Source: an uncultured Chromatiaceae bacterium (GTDB taxonomy: Bacteria > Pseudomonadota > Gammaproteobacteria > Enterobacterales > Alteromonadaceae). From it: DNA of 5,413 nucleotides. This document shows, in pieces, positions 1 to 5,413 of the stretch. The position numbers and the translations under genes were made by a program. Location: positions 1 through 5,413 of the forward strand of contig CAMLNG010000278.1 of assembly GCA_946481195.1 (NCBI GenBank). The letters run 5' to 3'. The notes under the pieces are model-generated. The model saw only the letters and a list, made by a program, of their open reading frames with translations, was not told the origin of the DNA and made no database searches. The number at the start of each line of letters is the position of its first letter. Position 1 is the stretch's first letter.

Positions 1-259
1 CTGGCCGGGCCGGCTGTTTAATTTCTTTTATGGTTTTCTGGTGCGGACCACTGTAGTGCCAAATACCGCTGAAGATAAAGTCGGTAAAGCCAGTGCTTTG
101 TTTGCCAAAGTCTCGCCTTTGCTCGGTCAGGGCAAAACGATGAAAAAAACCAAACCTCGTTTATACAAAGTGGTGAAATACGGCCTGAATACTACTTTGC
201 TGGCACTGTTTTATCTGATGTTACACGGCATTTATCAGGTCGTGGCGAGCGTCGTCTGA
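1..259 (+). CDS. C-terminal part of an unrecognised membrane protein (5' end outside window)
   Basis: The frame is open from base 2 to the TGA at 257-259, giving about 85 residues of a gene that begins left of the window. The GTG at 41 lies inside a hydrophobic stretch and has no ribosome binding site, so it is unlikely to be the true start. The fragment opens with a hydrophobic, Phe-rich segment (LFNFFYGFLV). A polar, Lys-rich linker of about 45 residues follows, with several short basic patches. It ends in one clear membrane helix of about 20 residues (TTLLALFYLMLHGIYQVV) and a four-residue tail. This suggests a polytopic inner-membrane protein with a cytoplasmic basic loop. I see no His boxes, nucleotide-binding motif or other catalytic signature, and I do not recognise the family. 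The gene ends 43 bases before a terminator shared with the convergent peptidase gene. That the segment is coding is fairly sure; its function is unknown. Confidence 0.7.
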   Translation, partial: WPGRLFNFFYGFLVRTTVVPNTAEDKVGKASALFAKVSPLLGQGKTMKKTKPRLYKVVKYGLNTTLLALFYLMLHGIYQVVASVV

Positions 260-301
260 CCGAAACAACCAGCACAATACCCGCGATAAAAAGCGCTTGG
301 C

Positions 302-331
302 AAAAAGGCCGGTAGCAAACCGGCCTTTTTT
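302..331. terminator. Bidirectional rho-independent terminator
   Basis: A 12-base perfect stem pairs 302-313 (AAAAAGGCCGGT) with 319-330 (ACCGGCCTTTTT) around the five-base loop AGCAA. The G/C-rich core is flanked by an A run on the left and a T run (326-331) on the right. It therefore has a U tract when transcribed from either strand. It sits between the stop of the left-edge + strand gene (259) and the stop of the - strand peptidase gene (about 357), exactly where convergent genes need termination. Confidence 0.93.
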
Positions 332-355
332 GTTGTCTGCGATGAAACAACGTTG

Positions 356-2161
356 CTATTTTTTCGCCCCTAACCAGGCGTCGCGGCGTTTGATGCTGGC
401 GCGGCTGGCTTTGCTGTCCGGGCTCAGTTTCAGCGTAGGATCTGCTGCGACTGTGATATTCACAGTGTGTTCGCGGTCAAAACGGCGATACTGCAGCGCC
501 AGCACATCGCCAGGCCGGGCCGATTTGAGGGCAGTATCGATGTCCTCGGCTGAGCGCAGCCGCACTGCGCCAAGTTTCAGCAATAAATCGCCGTCTGTGA
601 TACCTGCGCTGGCCCAGGGACTGCCATCACGCGATACTGACTGCACGCGCACCGCGTCGCCAAAAGTCTCCAGCGTTAAAGGCCCAAGCCAGGCTTTTTC
701 CGCGTCTGCCTGTGTCAGGGTTAAACCCATTTGAGCAAATAAGGCAGCAAAATCCGGTAAGGCCGGGCCATAAATACTGTCACGGAAAAAGGCTGCCGCA
801 AAATCTGCATCGCCGCTGACTTCTGCCAGTGCCTGCTGAATATCCGCCAATTGATAAGGTTGTTCTGGTTTGCCGAAACGTTGCCACATCAATTGCATCA
901 GCGCATCCAAATCGCTGTTGTATTGCGTGCGCAACGTCAAATCCAGCGCCAGCGCCACCACTTCACCATAGGTGTAATACGACAGGAAGTTGTTGCCATA
1001 GTTGGTTTTATCCACCGCCACACCGGCATCAACAAACACCGCTTGTTGGCTGACAGCCGCCGGGCCTGACCAACGCCGGGCCGGCGTTTGCAGCGTCTGA
1101 TTCAATGGTTTTTGCACTTTTTCTAAGTAAGTGTCTAAATCAAAGTGACTGCTGCGCTTGAGGGCTAACTTGCCGTAATAATTGGTAAAACCTTCGGCAA
1201 ACCACAGCGCGTCACTCATATTGGTCTGGCTGTAATCAAAAGGTTCGAGGGTTTTTGGCCTGATGCGCTCGACATTCCAGGCGTGGAAAAACTCGTGCGA
1301 AATGGTTTCAATCTGACTGAATTCATTTTGTGCCAGAGAGCTGTCGCTGGTCACGACAGTCGAATTGCGGTGTTCCATGCCATCGCCATCAACACCCGGT
1401 AAATAGTCGGCAATAAAGGTATACCGCTGGTTGGCAAAATCCGGCAGTTCGCCAAAAATCGCCTGCTGCTGACGCACTACAGCCTGAGTTTTCTCCAGCA
1501 GTACTTTGGCCTCCTCTTCGCGGCCATCGTGATGTAACGCCAGTTCAATCTGATAAGTTTTGCCGGCTGACACCTGACTGAAACTGTAAAGCTGATGCTC
1601 ACTCACTTCCAGCGGGCTATCCATCAGATAATCCAGCTGCGGCGCAGTCAAACTGCCATCCGGCTGCGGATACAGCTGGGTTGCCGTACGCCAGCTTTGT
1701 GGCACCGCTTTGAGGCTGACGGTGGCCGGCGCCGCCCGCAGCGCTGGTGCAAACAATAATGCTGCCGGCATATTTAAATGCACATGGCGACTATCAATTT
1801 GGTTGTAAGTGCCATCGGCATGATTGCCGAATAACAGGTAACTAACCTGTACTTCGCCCTGGTGACCACTCACCTGCCAGCGGGTCGGCGACAGGCGCTC
1901 TAAAGGCAGTGGATTGCCCTGTCCATCCAGCGCTTTAAGCGCATAAATATTCTTGGCGAAGTCATGGCGGGCATAACGACCCGGCGAGGCAGACGACATC
2001 TGCAGCACCAACGGCGCCGGGTCTGCCACCACAAAACGCGCGCTGACGGCGAGCTGATGCCGATCATGGCCGGTCAAATCGAGCTGATAAAAACTGTCGG
2101 CATTCGCCGTCCCTGTCAAACCTGCCAGCAACAAGGCCAGCGTACAACGATTGAATACCAA
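356..2161 (-). CDS. Secreted M61-family metallopeptidase (glycyl aminopeptidase type) with PDZ domain
   Basis: This is a zinc peptidase predicted to be exported to the periplasm. I chose the TTG at 2161 (601 residues) over an upstream GTG at 2233 (625 residues). TTG has AAGGA seven bases upstream, and translation from it opens with a compact signal peptide: MVFNRC, a hydrophobic run ALLLAGL, and a cleavage site after TANA. From that start, the N-terminal beta domain typical of M61 covers about residues 22-235. Zinc ligands are His289 and His293 in HEFFHAWN, with Glu290 as catalytic base. A likely third ligand is Glu323 in WFAEGFTNYYG. GMEHRNST (about 261-268) lies upstream, as usual in M61. 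The PDZ domain covers about 491-573 (QSVSRDGSPWASAGITDGD), followed by a basic tail. Length and domain order fit the family. Known members cleave N-terminal Gly or Ala from peptides; the substrate here is not visible. The gene appears monocistronic, bounded by the terminator at 302-331 and a divergent neighbour. Confidence 0.93.
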   Translation of the reverse strand: MVFNRCTLALLLAGLTGTANADSFYQLDLTGHDRHQLAVSARFVVADPAPLVLQMSSASPGRYARHDFAKNIYALKALDGQGNPLPLERLSPTRWQVSGHQGEVQVSYLLFGNHADGTYNQIDSRHVHLNMPAALLFAPALRAAPATVSLKAVPQSWRTATQLYPQPDGSLTAPQLDYLMDSPLEVSEHQLYSFSQVSAGKTYQIELALHHDGREEEAKVLLEKTQAVVRQQQAIFGELPDFANQRYTFIADYLPGVDGDGMEHRNSTVVTSDSSLAQNEFSQIETISHEFFHAWNVERIRPKTLEPFDYSQTNMSDALWFAEGFTNYYGKLALKRSSHFDLDTYLEKVQKPLNQTLQTPARRWSGPAAVSQQAVFVDAGVAVDKTNYGNNFLSYYTYGEVVALALDLTLRTQYNSDLDALMQLMWQRFGKPEQPYQLADIQQALAEVSGDADFAAAFFRDSIYGPALPDFAALFAQMGLTLTQADAEKAWLGPLTLETFGDAVRVQSVSRDGSPWASAGITDGDLLLKLGAVRLRSAEDIDTALKSARPGDVLALQYRRFDREHTVNITVAADPTLKLSPDSKASRASIKRRDAWLGAKK

Positions 2162-2168
2162 GATGATG

Positions 2169-2173
2169 TCCTT
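2169..2173 (-). promoter_or_regulatory. Shine-Dalgarno site selecting the TTG start of the M61 peptidase
   Basis: On the - strand the sequence reads AGAAGGACATCATC followed by TTG at 2161, so AAGGA stands seven bases from the start codon. The longer alternative start (GTG at 2233) has only an AAGG at about ten bases. It would also place a charged 24-residue extension ahead of the signal peptide. Confidence 0.7.
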
Positions 2174-2175
2174 CT

Positions 2176-2464
2176 GCTGAGCAACCAGGCCGTGGCTACT
2201 GGCTCTTTCACGACGATAAAACCAGTTAATCACAGCGCAGGGCCTTGCCGCAAAGTATTTAATCGACGTCTGCAGTGATTGGTCTCATTGCGAGTAATGT
2301 GTGAAGCCATTGATCTATGTCAGTACTTTGGGGAATAGGCCGACAATGCAAAATCGTTTCATCTAAACTTTCGGAACAAAATATGTCACCTGACAAAGCA
2401 CCATGTTTTCTTAAATGAAGACCTGTTGCGGCCGTGTCAAACCAAGCTGGGAGAACCACCGCCT
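2176..2464. promoter_or_regulatory. Divergent intergenic region between the peptidase and the receptor operon
   Basis: About 290 bases separate the two divergent start codons, so promoters for both genes should lie here. For the - strand gene I find only weak sigma-70-like combinations, such as CTGACA (complement of 2316-2321) without a good -10 at proper spacing. None is annotated separately. For the + strand operon there is a partial FliA-type match, listed on its own. The start-to-stop frames within this stretch, including one on the - strand over 2259-2459, have no good ribosome binding site and no recognisable protein features. Confidence 0.45.
2320..2346 (+). promoter_or_regulatory. Candidate sigma-28 (FliA) promoter for the PAS/chemoreceptor pair
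   Basis: GCCGACAA at 2339-2346 differs by one base from the flagellar -10 consensus GCCGATAA. Eleven bases upstream, TCAGTACT (2320-2327) is only a partial match to the -35 consensus TAAAGTTT. Chemoreceptor genes in gammaproteobacteria are often FliA-dependent, so the location is sensible. The predicted 5' untranslated region would be about 110 bases. The poor -35 keeps confidence low. Confidence 0.25.
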
Positions 2465-2980
2465 ATGCAGTCAAAATCGCCATTGACTGGTCGCGAGATT
2501 AGTCTGGACGAGGAGTCTTTTATCGTCACCAAAACGGATTTAAAAGGCATCATCAGCTATGCCAACCGGACTTTCATGCAAATTTCCGGTTATCGCGAAG
2601 CTGAGCTGCTGGGGCAACCACAAAATATTGTGCGTCACCCTGATATGCCCAAAGGCTTGTTTAAGTTCATGTGGCAACAAATCGCTGCCGGTCAAGAGTG
2701 CTTTGCCTACGTCAATAACAGAGCGAAAAACGGCGACAATTACTGGGTCTTTGCCAATGTGTCACCGGTGCTTGATGCCCAAAAACGACACACAGGTTAT
2801 TTTTCCTGCCGGCGTAAACCAAAGCCCTCAGCCGTCGGCAAAGTCATCCCTATTTACCAGCAGATGCGGCAAATCGAACAACAACACCCCTCCGACCGTG
2901 GTGAACAATCCATGCGTTGGTTGATCCAAATGATTGAAAAGGATTTTGGCAGCTATGAAAAATTTGTTCTGGGGCTCTAA
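2465..2980 (+). CDS. Aer/CetB-like PAS-domain energy sensor, soluble subunit
   Basis: A 171-residue cytoplasmic protein made of one PAS domain (about residues 15-125) and a short helical tail. I chose ATG at 2465, with GGGAGAA at 2449-2455 about nine bases upstream; a TTG at 2426 in the same frame lacks a site. The PAS domain aligns without gaps to the N-terminus of E. coli Aer as I know it: [14 protein letters not shown], then [10 protein letters not shown] with Arg57, His58 and Asp60 at the same numbers as the Aer FAD-binding residues, and KNGDNYWV with Asn85 nearby. It thus probably binds FAD and reports redox or energy state. One difference stands out: position 79, Trp in Aer, is Cys here. 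Unlike Aer it has no membrane segment or HAMP. It ends in a self-contained tail ([11 protein letters not shown]) and overlaps the downstream receptor gene by 26 bases. That is the arrangement of Campylobacter CetB with CetA, which suggests it signals through its neighbour. There are no kinase or cyclase domains. Confidence 0.88.
   Translation: MQSKSPLTGREISLDEESFIVTKTDLKGIISYANRTFMQISGYREAELLGQPQNIVRHPDMPKGLFKFMWQQIAAGQECFAYVNNRAKNGDNYWVFANVSPVLDAQKRHTGYFSCRRKPKPSAVGKVIPIYQQMRQIEQQHPSDRGEQSMRWLIQMIEKDFGSYEKFVLGL
2937..2943 (+). promoter_or_regulatory. Internal Shine-Dalgarno site for the overlapping chemoreceptor gene
   Basis: AAAAGGA lies inside the 3' end of the PAS gene, eleven bases before the ATG at 2955. 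It supports that ATG over the TTG at 2934 in the same frame, which has no purine-rich site upstream. Its position inside the coding region ahead of the PAS stop (2978-2980) points to translational coupling of the two subunits. Confidence 0.55.
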
Positions 2981-4424
2981 ATTTGCGTTGTTGCTGGTCA
3001 GCTTTAATCTGATCTTACTTCTGATCCTGAGCCTGAACAGCATTGCCGCAATCCCCTGGTTTGTCTCCTGGGGCCTTTATATAGTAACGGTGGTAGGCAG
3101 TGTCATCGCTTTCCGGCGTGTCGCAGTTCCTCTTGGGGTTTTGCAACAAATCCGCGATATTCTGAAAAATGCCCGCGATGGCGATTTCAGCGCCCGGATC
3201 ACGCAAGTTCCTAACATGGGTGAAGTCGGCCAGGTCGCCTGGGAGGTCAATGAAATGTTTGACCAGCTGGAGACTTATTTCCGCGAAGTCGCAACCACCT
3301 TTGCCCGGGTCGAACAGGAACATTTTGGCCGGCCCGCACAGTCCGGCGGGATGTCTGGCGGCTTCAGGCAATCCTTAATTGATATCAATAAGGCTATTGA
3401 ACAAGTTGAACAAAACTACCGCAACGTGGTGAAAAACCGCCTGTTATCGTCAATGCAGTCGATGAATGCATTAAACACTAAAAGTAATTTGCATATGACC
3501 CAGCAGGATTTGTCACAAATCACGGAACAGATAGTCCAGATTGGTCAAATTGCCTCTGCAACAGCCGAACGGGCGACTGACAGCAGTGCCACTATCGCGC
3601 AGGTAATGGAAAGTTTTGCGCTGAACAAAGAGCTGACCGAACAAAGCCGCGACGCAGTGATTGAGCTCAATGCGATGGGCGCACAAATCAATGGCATTCT
3701 GGATTTGATTGGCAATATTGCCGACCAGACCAATCTGCTGGCATTAAATGCCGCCATTGAAGCTGCCCGTGCTGGTGAGCATGGCCGTGGTTTTGCGGTG
3801 GTGGCACAGGAAGTGAAAACGCTGGCCGAACATACGAAAAAAGCCACCGGAGACATTAATCAGGTCGTAGGTCAATTCCAGCGCCAGAGTGAAGGTATTC
3901 TGCATCATCAGCAACAACTGAATGAAAGTGCCGGCGTCATGATGCAACAACTGGGATCACTGCAACAAAGTTTCGTGGCATTGGCCGTAAACGCCGGACA
4001 AGCGCAGCAACAAGTACAAAAAGCCCGTATTACCACCTTCACGTCGTTGGTCAAAGTGGATCATATTGTCTACAAGCAAAATGCCTATGCTGCTTTTAAC
4101 ACGGGTAGCCAAAGCGCAGAAGCCACTGCGGTCAAAGTCGACCATCAACACTGCCGTATGGGTAAATGGTACCAAGGCGACGGCCGAACTTTATTTGGTC
4201 ACCTGCCCAGTTACCGGGTTTTGGAACAACCACATCAGCAAGTACATCACAGCGTGCATCAGATGCTCGATTCAATTGATTTGGACTGGCAGGGAGAGGC
4301 TGCCGTACAAGAATATATTCTGAGCTGCTACAGCAATATGGAAACTGCCAGTCAGGCGGTCTTTGTTGGATTAAATGCCCTGCAGCAAGAAGCGCAGGCT
4401 GAATACGGCACAAACCTGGTTTAA
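2955..4424 (+). CDS. Membrane chemoreceptor (CetA-like methyl-accepting chemotaxis protein) with C-terminal CZB zinc-binding domain
   Basis: Predicted 489-residue transducer that controls the CheA kinase. Two adjacent membrane helices (about residues 10-31 and 34-53) leave almost no periplasmic loop, so signals must come from inside the cell or the membrane. A HAMP domain follows (about 54-107), then a second HAMP-like segment (about 108-155). The coiled-coil signalling domain (about 160-355) has the conserved hairpin tip [21 protein letters not shown] and [18 protein letters not shown] at about 254-290. The C-terminus is a CZB domain (about 360-470) with [15 protein letters not shown] and [14 protein letters not shown]. 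Likely zinc ligands are His370, Cys400, His427 and His431; their spacing (30, 27, 4) equals that of His22, Cys52, His79 and His83 in E. coli DgcZ. CZB domains sense zinc, and in some receptors the Cys reacts with hypochlorous acid. The gene overlaps the PAS gene by 26 bases and is followed by a terminator, so the two probably form an operon and one receptor complex. A TTG start at 2934 would add seven residues. Confidence 0.92.
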   Translation: MKNLFWGSKFALLLVSFNLILLLILSLNSIAAIPWFVSWGLYIVTVVGSVIAFRRVAVPLGVLQQIRDILKNARDGDFSARITQVPNMGEVGQVAWEVNEMFDQLETYFREVATTFARVEQEHFGRPAQSGGMSGGFRQSLIDINKAIEQVEQNYRNVVKNRLLSSMQSMNALNTKSNLHMTQQDLSQITEQIVQIGQIASATAERATDSSATIAQVMESFALNKELTEQSRDAVIELNAMGAQINGILDLIGNIADQTNLLALNAAIEAARAGEHGRGFAVVAQEVKTLAEHTKKATGDINQVVGQFQRQSEGILHHQQQLNESAGVMMQQLGSLQQSFVALAVNAGQAQQQVQKARITTFTSLVKVDHIVYKQNAYAAFNTGSQSAEATAVKVDHQHCRMGKWYQGDGRTLFGHLPSYRVLEQPHQQVHHSVHQMLDSIDLDWQGEAAVQEYILSCYSNMETASQAVFVGLNALQQEAQAEYGTNLV

Positions 4425-4449
4425 ACCGGGGTGTCTTCAGCCGGAAAAG

Positions 4450-4474
4450 AAGCCGCTGACAACAGCGGCTTTTT
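4450..4474. terminator. Rho-independent terminator, probably bidirectional
   Basis: A nine-base stem pairs AAGCCGCTG (4450-4458) with CAGCGGCTT (4463-4471) around the loop ACAA, followed by a T run at 4470-4474. It ends the PAS/chemoreceptor operon 26 bases past its stop codon. On the opposite strand the stem is followed by TTCTTTT, an acceptable U-rich tract. It may therefore also terminate the convergent - strand gene that stops at 4505. Confidence 0.9.
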
Positions 4475-4504
4475 ACTCTTATTCGACGCTCAAATGCCTG
4501 TTCG

Positions 4505-5413
4505 TCAGAAGCGGTAACTCAGGGTGAATTGCCACGCCTGGACGTCTTCAGGTTCAAGCGCGACCTGCTGCCAGCTGATGCCCGCTGCCCAATGTGCGTC
4601 GTGCAGATACTGCAGCGCCAGACCATAATACAGGTCCGTCCCGTCCGTTTCACTCGCCAATGTACTGCCGTTCATCGTGCTGCTGAGATCACTTTTCCAG
4701 CTGAACATGCCAAGCGGCAACTGCAGGCGCCAGCCGTATTGCTGCCATAAACCAATCCGCAGACCCGCAAAGACCCCATCCCCCAGCACTGGCGTCAGCT
4801 GCCGCACGGCCTGATGATACTGAGCCGGCGTCAACGTATCCGCCACAATCTCCGCCTTGCCTTCACCAAGGTCCAGATAACCCACTTCTGCATCCAGCCG
4901 ATCAAATAGCTGATACTGCAGGCTCAGACTCAGCGCCTGATCTGAATCATCTATACTGCGCACTGTCCCCGCAGGCAACGCCTGTTGCAGCACAGCATCC
5001 GACTGCGACACTTTACTTTGACCTGCGCCGAGCTGGATTTGCCAGTCACCCGCCTGCACTGCACCAGCCAGCGGCAGCAACAGCAGCAGGCCATAACGAC
5101 GTCCAACGCCCAGCAACAGCAGCGCCGTCAGCCACAGCGCTGATGCCGCACCACCCGAAGACTTATTACTGACAGTAACAGACTGATAAGCCGTCACCGT
5201 CACATTCACCTGACCATTCGCCTCACCACCAAATCCGTCACTGACCCGATAACTGACCGTATCAGTACCACTGAAGCCGGCTTTTGGCGTATACCGCAGC
5301 CGGTTGTCCGCTTCGATAGTCACTGTGCCGGTCAGCGCGCTGGCACTGACCACTTTCAGTGGGTCGCTGTCCGCATCAGTATCATTGCCAAGCACATTGA
5401 TGCTGATGGCCGT
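4505..5413 (-). CDS. Envelope protein with cadherin/Ig-like domain, GlyGly-CTERM-like segment and C-terminal outer-membrane beta-barrel (N-terminus outside window)
   Basis: The frame is open from the right edge to the TGA at 4507-4505, about 302 residues; the start lies beyond the window. The GTG at 5395 falls inside a domain and is not a credible start. Four parts are visible. First is the end of a tandem Ig/cadherin-like domain (5413 to about 5185), with VLGNDTDADSDPL, whose Asp ladder is typical of calcium binding, then GFSGTDTVSYRVSDG. Second, a Ser/Gly linker leads to GGAASALWLTALLLLGVGRR (5155-5096), which has the glycine pair, hydrophobic helix and Arg pair of GlyGly-CTERM rhombosortase signals. 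Third, a second hydrophobic stretch ends in Ala-Val-Gln-Ala (5095-5051), like a signal peptide with a signal peptidase I site. Fourth, 181 residues (5050-4508) of alternating beta strands contain EVGYLDLGEG and GTDLYYGLALQY and end in SYRF, as in OmpA-type eight-stranded barrels with a C-terminal Phe. Normally parts one and two, and parts three and four, are separate proteins. Confidence 0.8.
   Translation of the reverse strand, partial: TAISINVLGNDTDADSDPLKVVSASALTGTVTIEADNRLRYTPKAGFSGTDTVSYRVSDGFGGEANGQVNVTVTAYQSVTVSNKSSGGAASALWLTALLLLGVGRRYGLLLLLPLAGAVQAGDWQIQLGAGQSKVSQSDAVLQQALPAGTVRSIDDSDQALSLSLQYQLFDRLDAEVGYLDLGEGKAEIVADTLTPAQYHQAVRQLTPVLGDGVFAGLRIGLWQQYGWRLQLPLGMFSWKSDLSSTMNGSTLASETDGTDLYYGLALQYLHDAHWAAGISWQQVALEPEDVQAWQFTLSYRF
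5096..5155 (-). other. GlyGly-CTERM-like sorting signal inside the envelope-protein frame
   Basis: The segment has the three elements of rhombosortase substrates: a Gly pair after a Ser-rich linker, about 16 hydrophobic residues, and Arg-Arg. In known substrates the protein ends within a few residues of the basic cluster. Here the frame continues for about 196 residues. It could alternatively be a plain membrane anchor that resembles the signal by chance. Confidence 0.6.

Noticed and set aside
297..734. A 145-codon open frame on the + strand opposite the 3' end of the peptidase gene
   Set aside because: It lies wholly antisense to a well-supported gene apart from its first codons, which run through the terminator stem. 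The translation is Ser/Arg/Ala-rich with no domain features.
1964..2278. A 104-codon + strand frame opposite the 5' end of the peptidase gene
   Set aside because: Gln/Arg-rich low-quality translation, antisense to the signal peptide and N-terminal domain, with no ribosome binding site that stands out.
2259..2459. A 66-codon - strand frame filling the divergent intergenic region
   Set aside because: It starts with GTG opposite the PAS ribosome binding site, would occupy the promoter region of both neighbours, and has no membrane, signal or domain features.
2415..2486. A 23-codon ATG frame just before the PAS gene, considered as a leader peptide
   Set aside because: It has no ribosome binding site and no run of regulatory codons, and no attenuator-like hairpin follows it.
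2957..2970. Possible programmed frameshift (A AAT TTG heptamer) joining the PAS and receptor frames
   Set aside because: The heptamer is in phase with the receptor frame, and a -1 slip there would lead into the PAS stop. Joining PAS to the receptor needs a +1 shift, and each gene already has its own proper end or start.
3545..3856. A 103-codon - strand frame opposite the receptor signalling hairpin
   Set aside because: Antisense shadow of the highly conserved chemoreceptor core; its Ser/Ala-rich composition follows from the coding strand.
4529..4750. A 73-codon + strand frame opposite the barrel domain
   Set aside because: Antisense to a convincing outer-membrane barrel, with no independent support.
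5050..5116. Separate barrel gene starting at the TTG at 5116
   Set aside because: It would give a plausible signal peptide, but the preceding sequence (GGCGCTGCTG) has no Shine-Dalgarno match and the upstream frame is continuous. I kept one frame and recorded the two-protein possibility as a finding.

Overview
The window looks like chromosomal DNA of a motile, Gram-negative aquatic gammaproteobacterium, with about 50% GC and tight gene packing. The evidence is an Aer-type energy-taxis receptor pair, a periplasmic M61 peptidase, an outer-membrane beta-barrel and a GlyGly-CTERM-like sorting signal. The last is known from Shewanella, Vibrio, Rheinheimera and similar groups. A Rheinheimera/Alishewanella-like source would fit, but that is a guess from gene style and not a determination.

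Layout, left to right. (1) Positions 1-259 hold the 3' end of a + strand gene for an unrecognised membrane protein. (2) A strong bidirectional terminator at 302-331 separates it from the convergent gene. (3) A - strand gene (357-2161, TTG start) encodes a secreted M61-family metallopeptidase with a C-terminal PDZ domain. (4) A divergent intergenic region follows, carrying a weak candidate flagellar-sigma (FliA) promoter. (5) Two overlapping + strand genes (2465-2980 and 2955-4424) encode a soluble Aer-like PAS protein and a membrane chemoreceptor that ends in a zinc-binding CZB domain. (6) A second bidirectional terminator lies at 4450-4474. (7) A - strand reading frame runs off the right edge (5413 down to 4505). 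It contains a cadherin/Ig-like domain, a GlyGly-CTERM-like segment, a second signal-peptide-like segment and an 8-stranded-type outer-membrane barrel.

The PAS and chemoreceptor genes form the clearest functional unit. Together they hold the parts of E. coli Aer (PAS, membrane anchor, HAMP, kinase-control hairpin), divided over two overlapping genes as in the Campylobacter CetB/CetA system, with a CZB domain added. The PAS domain keeps the Aer residues R57, H58, D60 and N85 at the same numbers, but has Cys where Aer has Trp79. The CZB domain has His-Cys-His-His at the same spacing as the zinc ligands of E. coli DgcZ.

The most unusual object is the right-edge frame. It joins what are normally two separately exported proteins through a helical hairpin (hydrophobic segment, Arg-Arg, hydrophobic segment ending in Ala-X-Ala). 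This suggests a precursor that could be cut into two envelope proteins, or else a recent gene fusion. No RNA genes, insertion sequences, CRISPR arrays or attachment sites were seen.
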